Source: an uncultured Chlorobiota bacterium
Lineage (GTDB): Bacteria > Bacteroidota > Bacteroidia > Bacteroidales > JAADGE01
DNA length: 34,209 nucleotides
Assembly (NCBI GenBank): GCA_947311255.1
Contig: CAMZKL010000065.1
Span: 1 to 34,209 of the forward strand
Reading direction: 5' to 3'
Made by a program: the position numbers and the translations under genes. The first letter of the stretch is position 1. The number at the start of each line of letters is the position of its first letter. A model generated the notes under the pieces. The model made no database searches. It had not been told where the DNA came from and saw only the letters and a list, made by a program, of their open reading frames with translations. This document shows, piece by piece, positions 6,688-15,864 of this stretch.

Positions 6688-8769
6688 TTAATAACCACCA
6701 TAAAATTTCCTCATAAACCACTCAGCTGAAAGCAAAGCCAAAATTAAAAAGAAAAGTATTTTGAAATTAATTAAACTCTCTGTCTTTTTTTCACGATAAG
6801 AAACAGAAACAATATTGTCATTATTTTCAATAGTTTCTATTAATTCAGATATTTGTGTAGGATAAAATAATTCCCCTCCGGTATTTTCGGATATTTTATA
6901 GAGTATATTATGATTTGCTATTGTGTTTTCGGCTTCAATATTTATTGGTACAACAGAAAAAATACCATCTTTTTTGATCTTTTTACCTTTAAAAATAGTT
7001 TCTGCAGACCAAGAATAATTTCCTACTTCTAATTTTTCAATATTCAGCTTAAAAGATTTTCCTATTTTATCAAAGACATATTTTTTTGTTTGATTTTCAG
7101 AATTAGAAATTTCAATAGTAACATTACCCGTATTAACTAATTCAAAATTACTATCAAAAACCTTTGCCTTCAAAATAAAATTCTGATTTTCAGGGATTAT
7201 TCTATCTGCAATTATTGTAAGCTGCTCTTTCGTTTCTTTCTGTGTGAGATATTGTACTGTTTTGTTAATCAGTTCATTAAATAAATAGTGATTTTTGTTT
7301 AATTTATAATCAAATATCCGCCAACGCCATATTCCTTCACCTGTTAATACAGCAGTTTTATTTCGCCCATTACTATAATTAAAAACAAGAAGTGGAAGAC
7401 CGGTATTTATATTTTTAACTTTTCTACTAAATAAAACCTGAGCATTACCGCTTATTTTGTACTTTCCAAAAGCAGACAAAATAGGGGGAGCATTTAGACT
7501 TATGTTTTCAATATCCGGATTTATATCAAAAAGATTGAAATTTACGTTTAACTTTCCTTGAACTTCATCAGCAGAGTTTGAATACGCACCTGTTAAAAGT
7601 CCAGTATTCAAATTGTCAAATTTTTGCAAAGAACTTTGCTCTCCCAAAATATATAAAACCGGAATATTTGATTTTAAAATTTTAGGTAAAACTGTATTTG
7701 CCGAATTATATTTTGAGGGTAATTGGTGTAAAATTATTAAGCTATATCCTTGAACTGATTTTGAGAAATTATTAGCAATAAAAACATCAATTTCAAAGTT
7801 TTGGTTAAGCTCCAAAGCCTGTTTTATTGCAGAAATGTCTGGATGAGGCGAATTTGCAAGAATTAATATTCTTTGTTTACTATCCGTAACTTCCGTTATA
7901 ATTTGTTTTGAGTTATTTTTTAAATTTACTTCTCCGTCAATTTCTTTAAGTTTAATTTTTAATTTATGAAAACCCAATTTATCAGCCTTTATTTCAAAAT
8001 TATATTTTTTAAAAAAATCATTATTTTTTATTGTAATTTTCTTAGATTTTATAAGTTTAGATTCTTCAAATATCTGAATTTCAGTCTGTTTATCTTTCAG
8101 TTTTTTGGCTTTTACCGATACTTGTATAGGATATGTATTTTTCAGAAACGCAATTTTATTATGTTTTATATTCGATAAAATTAAATCTTCTTTTATTGTA
8201 GTATCCCCTAACGCAATAGTGTAAATAGGAAAATTTATGTTATTAATTCCATAAATAGGATTTGTTCCTTTGTTATAAATCCCGTCACTTGCGAGAATTA
8301 TTGCACCAATATTTCTGTGATAATACTTGTTTTTTATATCCGAAATAAGCTCTGAAATATCAGTTTGTTTTTCAGAAAAAGAAAAACTATCGGTTTTAAA
8401 TGTTTTTTCACCAAAAGAATAGCTTTGAAAAATATATCTTTTTTGTTTACTTAGAAAGGCATTTGAAATTTTCTCATTAAACAACTTAATATTGTCTTTG
8501 TCGTAACTTACTGATTCTGAATTGTCTTGTGCAAAAACAATTATTGGTTGCTCAATTGTTTTTCCTAATGATTTAACAATAGGAGAAAGTAAAAAAAAAG
8601 AAATAATACTTATAGATAAAAATCTGAAAGCAAACATTAAATATCCTACTAGTTTTGATGCTTCAGAAAACTTATCATCTTTTCTGTATAATAACCAAGC
8701 AAACAGAAAGCCTGTTGCAATACAAAATATAATAAACCAAATAGGGTATTCTGTTATTAGTGATGACAT
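6688..8769 (-). CDS. VWA-type membrane protein with amidotransferase-like domain (BatA-like)
   Basis: A 693-residue inner-membrane protein. It has two N-terminal transmembrane segments (about 10-27 and 43-66) and a region resembling a von Willebrand factor A domain, with the MIDAS-like DNSES (Asp82, Ser84, Ser86). A strand-rich Ig-like section follows, then a Rossmann/glutamine-amidotransferase-like stretch (from about 300, ILILANSPHPDISAIKQALE). More Ig-like sequence and a C-terminal transmembrane helix near 670-687 complete it. Similar large proteins occur widely in Bacteroidota and relate to BatA/aerotolerance-type VWA proteins; their role is not settled. I see no catalytic Cys-His pair in the amidotransferase-like part, so it is likely structural. 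Convergent with the preceding gene at zero spacing. Confidence 0.75.
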   Translation of the reverse strand: MSSLITEYPIWFIIFCIATGFLFAWLLYRKDDKFSEASKLVGYLMFAFRFLSISIISFFLLSPIVKSLGKTIEQPIIVFAQDNSESVSYDKDNIKLFNEKISNAFLSKQKRYIFQSYSFGEKTFKTDSFSFSEKQTDISELISDIKNKYYHRNIGAIILASDGIYNKGTNPIYGINNINFPIYTIALGDTTIKEDLILSNIKHNKIAFLKNTYPIQVSVKAKKLKDKQTEIQIFEESKLIKSKKITIKNNDFFKKYNFEIKADKLGFHKLKIKLKEIDGEVNLKNNSKQIITEVTDSKQRILILANSPHPDISAIKQALELNQNFEIDVFIANNFSKSVQGYSLIILHQLPSKYNSANTVLPKILKSNIPVLYILGEQSSLQKFDNLNTGLLTGAYSNSADEVQGKLNVNFNLFDINPDIENISLNAPPILSAFGKYKISGNAQVLFSRKVKNINTGLPLLVFNYSNGRNKTAVLTGEGIWRWRIFDYKLNKNHYLFNELINKTVQYLTQKETKEQLTIIADRIIPENQNFILKAKVFDSNFELVNTGNVTIEISNSENQTKKYVFDKIGKSFKLNIEKLEVGNYSWSAETIFKGKKIKKDGIFSVVPINIEAENTIANHNILYKISENTGGELFYPTQISELIETIENNDNIVSVSYREKKTESLINFKILFFLILALLSAEWFMRKFYGGY

Positions 8770-8788
8770 AATATGTAAAAAAGTAAAA

Positions 8789-8820
8789 AAATGCTCTTCT
8801 ACAAAAGTAAAAAAGCATTT
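8789..8820 (-). terminator. Probable intrinsic terminator after fabG
   Basis: Read on the minus strand, AAATGCT and AGCATTT (arms at 8814-8820 and 8789-8795) form a 7-bp stem, and the 3' side runs directly into a T-run. It lies between the fabG stop and the start of the VWA gene on the same strand, so it probably separates the two transcripts. The stem is short and AT-rich. Confidence 0.4.
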
Positions 8821-8854
8821 CTAATAATCAATATTCATTAAAAAAATAATTTAT

Positions 8855-9601
8855 TTATGTGTTCATTGCACCACAAACATTAATAACTTGTCCGCTAACA
8901 TAAGATGATAAGTCAGATGCAAGAAAAATACAAGCATTTGCAACATCTTCCGGAGTGCCACCACGTTTTAGCGGAATTCCTTTAATCCATTCTTCTCGAG
9001 CTTTTTCCGGAATTTTTGCTGTCATTTCTGTAATAATAAATCCAGGAGCAATTGCATTACTTCTTATACTTCTAGCACCTAGTTCTTTAGCAATTGATTT
9101 TGTGAAGCCAATAATTCCGGCTTTTGAAGCAGAATAGTTAGATTGCCCGGCATTTCCACTTACACCAACAACAGAGCTCATATTAATTATTGAACCAGAA
9201 CGTTGTTTCAGCATTGTTTTTTGCACAGCTTTTGTCATATTAAAAACTGATTTTAAATTTACATTTAAAACTAAATCCCATTGTTCTTCTGTCATTCGCA
9301 TTAATAAAGTATCTCTTGTAATTCCCGCATTATTTACAAGAGCATCAACTTTTCCAAAGTCATCAACTATCTTATCCATAGTATTTTGTGCATCTTCAAA
9401 ATTACTCGCATCAGATGCATATCCCTTAGCTTGCACACCAAATTCAGCTAATTCTTTCTCGAGAGCTTCCGTATTTTCGTCTAATTTTAAATCTGTAAAT
9501 GCAACATTGGCTCCTTGTTTAGCAAATTCTATTGCAATAGATTTTCCAATACCTCTTGCAGCACCGGTTATAACTGCAACTTTTCCTTCTAATAATTTCA
9601 T
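8855..9601 (-). CDS. fabG: 3-oxoacyl-ACP reductase
   Basis: NADPH-dependent short-chain reductase of fatty acid elongation that reduces 3-oxoacyl-ACP to 3-hydroxyacyl-ACP. The 248 residues match FabG in length. Visible are the cofactor motif TGAARGIG (12-19), NNAG (90-93), the catalytic Ser143, Tyr156 and Lys160 in SNYSASKAG, and the C-terminal SSYVSGQVINVCGAMNT. The last part differs slightly from the usual VNGGM, with Cys-Gly-Ala. No other fab genes are adjacent, so it stands as a single gene with its own promoter and long leader. The leader is homologous to that of the pseudouridine synthase gene. Confidence 0.95.
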   Translation of the reverse strand: MKLLEGKVAVITGAARGIGKSIAIEFAKQGANVAFTDLKLDENTEALEKELAEFGVQAKGYASDASNFEDAQNTMDKIVDDFGKVDALVNNAGITRDTLLMRMTEEQWDLVLNVNLKSVFNMTKAVQKTMLKQRSGSIINMSSVVGVSGNAGQSNYSASKAGIIGFTKSIAKELGARSIRSNAIAPGFIITEMTAKIPEKAREEWIKGIPLKRGGTPEDVANACIFLASDLSSYVSGQVINVCGAMNT

Positions 9602-9823
9602 GTGTCTAAAATTTTCTAATTAATTTATATTAAATAAGTTACATTATTTTTTGTGTTTAAAATAATTATGTCGTTCTGCACATAGGAACACTTGGTTTAT
9701 TCGCAAGTAATCTGTATGCTGGATTGTATCATTTGAGTTTCATATTATAATTTTATGTTTTATAACAGACAAAAATATAATTTTTAATGATGTTTTAAAA
9801 TAAATTATATTCAAAATAAAATT
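9602..9823 (-). promoter_or_regulatory. Long 5' leader of fabG, homologous to the leader at 4933-5100
   Basis: No ORF in this 222-bp gap. On the minus strand it contains a good -7 element TATTTTTG (9777-9770) matching the Bacteroidota TAnnTTTG pattern, with TTTT 19 bases upstream. The shared ATATGAAAC block (9745-9737) comes 25 bases later, and the 93-base shared segment (9694-9602) ends at the fabG ATG. The predicted transcript therefore has a leader of about 160 nt, most of it related to the other copy. The two copies face inward, 4.5 kb apart. Confidence 0.55.
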
Positions 9824-10654
9824 CTAATCTTCATCATCGTCAAAATTTAACCTTTTCAAGTTCTTTTTTTCAACACGCTTTGAAATCCAAATACCAATTT
9901 CATACAATAAAATTAGTGGAAGGGTAACCAATATTTGTGAAAAAATATCTGGCGGAGTAATTATTGCTGATAAAGCTAAAATTATTACTAATGAGTGTTT
10001 TCTGTATTTTTTTAAAAATTTTGGAGTTACTAAACCTATTTTACTCAAAAAGAAAATTAAAACAGGTAGCTCAAATACAACAGCAGATGCTAAAATAACA
10101 GATGTAAATGTTTGAATATATGAACTTAAATTAATTTGGTTTGAAACGCCTTCGCTAACATTATAGTTACCAAGAAAATTTAAAGACAAAGGCACAATTA
10201 AATAATAACCAAAAAGTGCTCCAACAGAAAACAAAAGTGAGGCAGCTAAAACTGCACCTCTACTATGTCTAATTTCTTTCTTCTTAAGTGCAGGTTTAAT
10301 AAAACGCCAAAATTCATTAAAAACAAAAGGGAACGCAACAATTAAACCTACTATCATTGAGACAGTTATATGAGTCATAAACTGTCCTGTCATTTTAATA
10401 TTTATGATATTGAAAGGAATTTGATTAATACAAATTGCATCAATCCCAATAAACTTACTGAATCTGCACATTAAGTCATTAGTAAAAAAATCAGCCTTTT
10501 TAGGTCCAAAAAGTACAACATCAAAAATAAAATCTTTAAAGAAAAAAGCAACTATTGCAAAAATAATAATAACTGCTATTGCTCTAATTAAATGCTTTCT
10601 TAATGCTTCAACATGTTCTAAAAATGACATATCTGCCTTTTTATTCTTTCTCAT
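9824..10654 (-). CDS. tatC: Twin-arginine translocase subunit TatC
   Basis: Inner-membrane core of the Tat system, which recognises twin-arginine signal peptides and exports folded proteins. The 276 residues hold six hydrophobic segments (about 22-40, 90-114, 133-157, 180-204, 217-231, 238-256). Family signatures are present: FLEHVEALRKHLIRA at the N-terminus, FNEFWRFIKPALKKKE in the first cytoplasmic loop, and TPPDIFSQILVTLPLILLYEIG at the end. The acidic C-terminal tail DDDED is common. It lies 41 bp after kdsD on the same strand, a pairing seen in many Bacteroidota. TatA/B is not in the window. It ends with TAG. Confidence 0.96.
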   Translation of the reverse strand: MRKNKKADMSFLEHVEALRKHLIRAIAVIIIFAIVAFFFKDFIFDVVLFGPKKADFFTNDLMCRFSKFIGIDAICINQIPFNIINIKMTGQFMTHITVSMIVGLIVAFPFVFNEFWRFIKPALKKKEIRHSRGAVLAASLLFSVGALFGYYLIVPLSLNFLGNYNVSEGVSNQINLSSYIQTFTSVILASAVVFELPVLIFFLSKIGLVTPKFLKKYRKHSLVIILALSAIITPPDIFSQILVTLPLILLYEIGIWISKRVEKKNLKRLNFDDDED

Positions 10655-10695
10655 AATAATTTAATCATTTAATTTATACACCTTATATATAAGAT

Positions 10696-11664
10696 CTAAA
10701 CAAAACCCTCTTTTAACATATCGTGAATATGAATAATACCGTAATAATCTTTATTCTCACTTACAATTAATGCAGTAATATTATTTTTTCTCATCATTTC
10801 AAATGCATTCACAGCAAAAACATCAGGCTTTATAGTTTTTGGATTTTCAGACATAATATCTTTTGCTTTAATATCATCTAATGAATTAGTTTTAACAAGC
10901 ATTCTTCTTAAATCTCCATCCGTAATAATTCCTGCTAATTTATTATTTTTATCTAAAACAGCCGTTGCACCCAATCTTTTTTCTGAAATTTCTATAATAA
11001 CATCTCTTAATTTATCATCAGCCTTTACTTTTGGAGCGTCCTTAGTATTGTATAAATCTTTAACACGTAGATATAATCTTTTACCTAATGTTCCTCCTGG
11101 GTGATATTTAGCAAAATCTTTATCGGAGAAGTTTCTTGCATCTAGAAGACTCACTGCCAAAGCATCCCCAATTACCATTTGAGCAGTTGTGCTTGATGTT
11201 GGTGCTAAATTATTAGGACATGCTTCTTTTTCAACTGTTGTAAGAATTATAAAATCAGATTGTTCTGCAAGAAAAGATTCATTATTTCCAACAATTGAAA
11301 TTAATTTATTACCAAATTTCTTTATAAAAGGAACTAAAACTTTAATTTCTGAGGTATTTCCACTTTTAGAAATACAAATAACAACATCATTTTGTCTTAC
11401 AATACCTAAATCTCCATGAATAGCATCAGCTGCATGCATAAAAATAGCAGGAGTTCCTGTTGAATTAAATGTTGCAACTATTTTCTGTGAAATTATAGCA
11501 CTTTTCCCTATTCCGGTAATTATAACTCTACCTTTGGAACTCTTAATTTCATTGACAGCAGCAACAAAATCTTCATTAATAAAATGAGATAATCTTTTTA
11601 CCGAATTTGCCTCGTTTTCAACTACTTCTTTTGCAATTTTAATAATACGTTTTGAATTCTTCAC
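10696..11664 (-). CDS. kdsD: Arabinose-5-phosphate isomerase (SIS-CBS)
   Basis: Interconverts ribulose-5-phosphate and arabinose-5-phosphate, the first step toward Kdo for lipopolysaccharide. The 322 residues have an N-terminal SIS domain: TGIGKSAIISQKIVATF with Lys54, SKSGNT at 100-104, and EACPNNLAPTSSTTAQM. These are followed by YHPGGTLGKRL with the conserved His188 and then two CBS domains (about 203-255 and 268-322). Length and order match KdsD/KpsF. It is divergent from recQ and leads a probable kdsD-tatC operon. KpsF or GutQ paralogues have the same layout, but the context favours the housekeeping KdsD. Confidence 0.93.
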   Translation of the reverse strand: MKNSKRIIKIAKEVVENEANSVKRLSHFINEDFVAAVNEIKSSKGRVIITGIGKSAIISQKIVATFNSTGTPAIFMHAADAIHGDLGIVRQNDVVICISKSGNTSEIKVLVPFIKKFGNKLISIVGNNESFLAEQSDFIILTTVEKEACPNNLAPTSSTTAQMVIGDALAVSLLDARNFSDKDFAKYHPGGTLGKRLYLRVKDLYNTKDAPKVKADDKLRDVIIEISEKRLGATAVLDKNNKLAGIITDGDLRRMLVKTNSLDDIKAKDIMSENPKTIKPDVFAVNAFEMMRKNNITALIVSENKDYYGIIHIHDMLKEGFV

Positions 11665-11727
11665 AACTTTTTTTTAAAATAATATCTTTTCAATTTTTTG
11701 TAACAGAAATATTTATTAATTTAGCTA

Positions 11728-11735
11728 CAAATATA
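11728..11735 (-). promoter_or_regulatory. Candidate -7 element for the kdsD promoter
   Basis: On the minus strand the sequence is TATATTTG, an exact match to the Bacteroidota -7 pattern TAnnTTTG, placing a start site some 50-60 bases before the kdsD ATG. I do not find a good TTTG at the expected -33 position, so this is tentative. It lies in the short gap shared with divergent recQ. Confidence 0.35.
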
Positions 11736-11768
11736 TTTACAATATTATTAAAATAAGGATTTTTTCAG

Positions 11769-13967
11769 TTGAAAAAAAAAACTATGAATTTAAAGAATAT
11801 AAATTTGCCTAAATTATTACAAAAGAATTTTGGCTTTGACTCTTTTAAAGGAGATCAAGAAAAAATTATTGAGAATGTTTTAAACGGAAAAGATTCTTTT
11901 GTATTAATGCCTACCGGTGGAGGTAAATCTCTAACATACCAATTGCCATCTTTAATTTTGGAAGGTACTGCAATTGTTATTTCTCCTCTAATTGCTTTAA
12001 TGAAAAATCAAGTTGATGCAATGCGTGGTTACAACGAAGATGATTCAATTGCTCATTTTATGAATTCCTCTTTGAACAAAACACAATTAAAGCAAGTGAG
12101 AGAAGATGTAAAAAATGGAAAAACTAAACTTTTATATGTTGCTCCAGAATCTTTAACAAAAGAAGAAAATTCTGAGTTTCTTAAAACTATTACCATTTCA
12201 TTTTTTGCTATTGATGAAGCACATTGTATTTCAGAATGGGGACATGATTTTAGACCTGAATACAGAAAAATAAGACCAATTGTGAATGAAATTGGGAGAG
12301 CTCCAATTATTGCACTCACTGCAACTGCCACTCCAAAAGTACAGCAAGATATACTTAAAAACCTTGAAATTCTTGATGCAACAGTTTTTAAGGCATCTTT
12401 TTATAGGTCAAATTTATATTACGAAGTTAGACCAAAAGTTAAACCTGAAAAACAAATAATAAAATTCATTAATCAAAACAAAGGAAAATCTGGTATAATA
12501 TATTGCCTAAGTAGAAAAAAAGTTGAAGAACTTGCGGAAGTATTACAAATTAATAATATAAAAACCCTTCCATATCATGCAGGTATGGATTCTAAAACGC
12601 GTTCAAAACATCAAGATATGTTTTTGATGGAAGAAGTAGATGTTATTGTTGCAACTATTGCTTTTGGAATGGGAATTGACAAACCGGATGTTAGATTTGT
12701 TATACATTATGATATACCTAAGAGCCTTGAAGGATACTACCAAGAAACCGGAAGAGCCGGAAGAGATGGAGGAGAAGGACAGTGTTTGACTTTTTATAGT
12801 TATAAAGATATTCAGAAATTGGAAAAATTTATGCAAGGTAAACCTGTTGCTGAACAAGAAATAGGAAAGCAATTATTGCTTGAAACTATTGCATATGCAG
12901 AAACTTCCGTTTGCAGACCAAGAATACTTTTAAATTACTTTGGAGAAAAATTACTAACTAATTGTGATAATTGCGATAATTGTTTAAATCCTAAAACTAA
13001 ATTTGAAGGTAAAGATTATTTAGTTACTGTTTTAAAAGCAATTAAAACTTTAAAAGAAAGATATAAAGGAGAACATGTTGCAAATGTTTTGGCAGGAGTT
13101 GCAACTTCTGCAATTAAATCTTTTAAACATGACACTATTGAACTTTTTGGCTCAGGCAGCGAAAAAGATACTAAATTTTGGGAATCTGTTATAAGACAGG
13201 CACTTATTCACTACTTTATAGATAAAGATATTGACAATTACGGTCTTTTGAAAGTAAATAAAAAAGGAAATGACTTTATTAAAAAACCTTATTCTTTAGA
13301 AATTACAGAAGCACATAGATACGAAGATGAAGGAGAAGATATATCTCTTAAAGTAGGCTCGGGGAGTGGTGCCGGAGATGAAATATTATTTAAAATGTTG
13401 AAAGGTTTAAGAAAGGATATTTCTAAAAAAATGGATGTTCCTCCTTTTGTTATTTTTCAGGATCCATCATTGGAAGATATGGCTACACGTTATCCTGTAA
13501 ATATTAAAGAACTTTCTACTATTCAGGGTGTTGGTACAGGAAAAGCTAATAAATATGGAAAAGAATTTGTTAAACTTATTAAAGAATATGTTGAAGAAAA
13601 TGAAATTGATAGACCTCAGGATTTAATTGTTAAATCTGTTGTGAAAAAATCGGGAGTAAAAGTATACATAATTCAAAGTATTGATAGAAAAGTTAATTTA
13701 AATGATATTGCGAACTCCAAAGGTCTTTCAATGAAAGAACTCATTAAAGAAATTGAAGCAATAATAAATTCTGGCACAAAGATTAATATTGATTATTATG
13801 TTGATGAAACAATTGATGAGGATTATATTGATGAAATTTATGATTTTTTAAGTGAGTCTCAAACAGGCTCAATAAAAGAAGCACTTGAAGAACTTGGAGA
13901 AGATAATTTTTCAGAAGAAGAAATAAGACTCGTAAGAATAAAATTTATGTCTGAAATGGCTAATTAA
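11769..13967 (+). CDS. recQ: ATP-dependent DNA helicase RecQ
   Basis: 3'-5' helicase of recombination repair and replication restart. Domains: superfamily 2 helicase core with Walker A MPTGGGKS (48-54, Lys53) and DEAH (149-152) in AIDEAHCISEWGHDFRPEY. Motif VI is in QETGRAGRDG (325-334). A zinc-binding RQC region has Cys382, Cys399, Cys402 and Cys405, and an HRDC domain spans about 540-620. The C-terminal helical extension of about 110 residues explains the 732-residue length and is usual for Bacteroidota RecQ. TTG at 11769 has AAGGA nine bases upstream; the ATG at 11784, five codons later, is an equally good start. Divergent from kdsD, followed by a terminator. Confidence 0.95.
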   Translation: MKKKTMNLKNINLPKLLQKNFGFDSFKGDQEKIIENVLNGKDSFVLMPTGGGKSLTYQLPSLILEGTAIVISPLIALMKNQVDAMRGYNEDDSIAHFMNSSLNKTQLKQVREDVKNGKTKLLYVAPESLTKEENSEFLKTITISFFAIDEAHCISEWGHDFRPEYRKIRPIVNEIGRAPIIALTATATPKVQQDILKNLEILDATVFKASFYRSNLYYEVRPKVKPEKQIIKFINQNKGKSGIIYCLSRKKVEELAEVLQINNIKTLPYHAGMDSKTRSKHQDMFLMEEVDVIVATIAFGMGIDKPDVRFVIHYDIPKSLEGYYQETGRAGRDGGEGQCLTFYSYKDIQKLEKFMQGKPVAEQEIGKQLLLETIAYAETSVCRPRILLNYFGEKLLTNCDNCDNCLNPKTKFEGKDYLVTVLKAIKTLKERYKGEHVANVLAGVATSAIKSFKHDTIELFGSGSEKDTKFWESVIRQALIHYFIDKDIDNYGLLKVNKKGNDFIKKPYSLEITEAHRYEDEGEDISLKVGSGSGAGDEILFKMLKGLRKDISKKMDVPPFVIFQDPSLEDMATRYPVNIKELSTIQGVGTGKANKYGKEFVKLIKEYVEENEIDRPQDLIVKSVVKKSGVKVYIIQSIDRKVNLNDIANSKGLSMKELIKEIEAIINSGTKINIDYYVDETIDEDYIDEIYDFLSESQTGSIKEALEELGEDNFSEEEIRLVRIKFMSEMAN

Positions 13968-13992
13968 AAATTTAAAAGTATACTGCAAATAA

Positions 13993-14030
13993 AAAGAATG
14001 TTCTCAAATTGAGAACATTCTTTATTTTTT
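13993..14030 (+). terminator. Intrinsic terminator of recQ
   Basis: AAAGAATGTTCTCAA (13993-14007) and TTGAGAACATTCTTT (14009-14023) form a perfect 15-bp stem around one A, followed by ATTTTTT. It lies 25 bases after the recQ stop. The A-rich 5' side lets it also act for the convergent gene, which ends at 14123. Confidence 0.85.
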
Positions 14031-14122
14031 ATAAATGCTGCGTGTAAATAAAATATGTTTACTCGTTTTTTTTATGTCTGTTTTTACTAACCTCATACTT
14101 AAATAGGGGTCATAAATATCCA

Positions 14123-15796
14123 CTATTTTAAGCCAAGTTCATTTAAACCTTGTTTAAAAACAATATCAACAGGAATACCTGCTTCGTTTACTTTTTCTAA
14201 ATCATTTTTCAGTTCTTCTCCTATTTTTCCGTTCTCATCAATCCATTTTTTTGCAGCATTATAGTCTCCTTCTCCTTGAATAACAAGTATTTTCTCAGTT
14301 AAGGAATTCATGGCCTCTCTCATTTTATCCATATTAACTCTATATGTTCCTGTTTTTGGGTCTTTTTCAAAAGCTCCTTTTTCTTTAAAATAATAAAACC
14401 TAAGCATATTTGCTTTGCCATGCGAACTTGATACTCCAAATCTTACCGAGCGAAAAATACTTGCCATAAAAGTAACATAATTATCCATTAAATCTTTTTC
14501 AGGAAATTTTCCGTCATCAAAAAGTTTTGTAACAAAAAATAAGCCCAAAATATCTGCTTTACCTTCCTCAATAGTTGTAGAAAGTTCTTTTAAAGCATCA
14601 TCAACACTTACATTATTATCATTAATTAAATATTTAATGCCTAATCCATGAGCTGTTTCATGAAACATTGTATTCTCAAAAAAGGCATTAAATTTTATGT
14701 GTTTTCTTTGGTCTTCTGCAATTAAAACTTTGCTGATAGGAACTAAAATTTTCTCAAATTTGGCTTGCATTGCATTTTTCAATTGTATTCTTCGGCTTCC
14801 TTTTGCAAGTTGAACTTTATTGTCGTTAGGTAAATTAATTGCTATTGTTTTGCTGCCAGCATTACAGTCTCCAGCATAATAAACAACATCATAGGCTCCT
14901 AAATCTGAGTTTCTTCCGGGTTCTTCTTTTTTATACTTTTCTTTAACAGGAAGTGCTTTCTGCATTTCCGGAAGCATTTTAGCATATTTTGCAAGTTTTT
15001 CACTCCATTTTTTATCTTTTATTAAAATAAATGCTTCATGAGCTGCTTTATAGTTAAAAAGTCCGTCTTCATAATTTTCTATTGGACCAACAACAAAATC
15101 AATATCATTATTTTTCATGTCCATCCATGCCATATCACTTTCAAAATAATCGTCTGTGAGAAAAGCCTCTGCACGTAGATTAAGATATTTTTTAAACCCT
15201 TTATCATCTGCAAGTTCAGCAGCTTGTTTAAGAAGGCTTGAAATCTCTTCAATTTGGTCTTTGTATGCATCGTGGTACCAAATTGATTTTAATTTACCAT
15301 TTTCGTTTCTTCTTATTAGTGTATATAAAGACGTTTTTTTCGAATCTGTAAATAATTCAAATTCTTCCTTAGTAATATCTTTGGGATAAAAATTTGCACC
15401 TTCCGGTTTTTCTTTAATTCCATCAATAAAAGGTTTGTTTCCATTCAAACGTTCCCATGGTCCATAATTTATTTCAATAAATTTCTTTGTATATTCATCA
15501 AATTCTTTCTTGAACAATTCATTTTTATTTCCATATGCTTGTGTCCAATAAATTTCATTACAAATATCTGCGGCTTTAAATAGAAGTGGTAACATTTGTT
15601 TTTGGTTATCTGTAAGATGTGTAATGTCAGCAGTTAGTCTGAAATCAATAAATTGTTCAGCTTTTTGTTTCATAATATTTTCTGTTGTTATTTCATCTTT
15701 GCTTGTATTATCATCATTAACTTTTTCATCTTCGCATGAGGCAAAAACAAAAGCAAGCAGTACAATTAGCGAAAAGTTTAAAAATTTGTTCTTCAT
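14123..15796 (-). CDS. Lipoprotein peptidase of the M49 (dipeptidyl peptidase III) type
   Basis: Zinc metallopeptidase probably anchored on the cell-envelope side. A lipoprotein signal ends in the lipobox FASC (Cys21), followed by an acidic Glu/Asp-rich linker typical of Bacteroidota surface or periplasmic lipoproteins. The zinc site is seen as HETAH (His379, Glu380, His383) in MFHETAHGLG and, 27 residues later, EEGKADILGL (Glu410/Glu411), equivalent to the EExxAD motif of M49. Classical DPP III has the six-residue HExxGH; a five-residue form is known in Caldithrix DPP III. At 557 residues it is shorter than the 650-700 usual for DPP III. It may cleave dipeptides from oligopeptides, but the substrate is unknown. 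Divergent from an Rrf2 regulator. Confidence 0.8.
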   Translation of the reverse strand: MKNKFLNFSLIVLLAFVFASCEDEKVNDDNTSKDEITTENIMKQKAEQFIDFRLTADITHLTDNQKQMLPLLFKAADICNEIYWTQAYGNKNELFKKEFDEYTKKFIEINYGPWERLNGNKPFIDGIKEKPEGANFYPKDITKEEFELFTDSKKTSLYTLIRRNENGKLKSIWYHDAYKDQIEEISSLLKQAAELADDKGFKKYLNLRAEAFLTDDYFESDMAWMDMKNNDIDFVVGPIENYEDGLFNYKAAHEAFILIKDKKWSEKLAKYAKMLPEMQKALPVKEKYKKEEPGRNSDLGAYDVVYYAGDCNAGSKTIAINLPNDNKVQLAKGSRRIQLKNAMQAKFEKILVPISKVLIAEDQRKHIKFNAFFENTMFHETAHGLGIKYLINDNNVSVDDALKELSTTIEEGKADILGLFFVTKLFDDGKFPEKDLMDNYVTFMASIFRSVRFGVSSSHGKANMLRFYYFKEKGAFEKDPKTGTYRVNMDKMREAMNSLTEKILVIQGEGDYNAAKKWIDENGKIGEELKNDLEKVNEAGIPVDIVFKQGLNELGLK

Positions 15797-15864
15797 TTAT
15801 AAAAAATTTAAATTTATAGAATATGTTATTTATGGCAAATATAAATGTTTTTAAAATTAAAATT

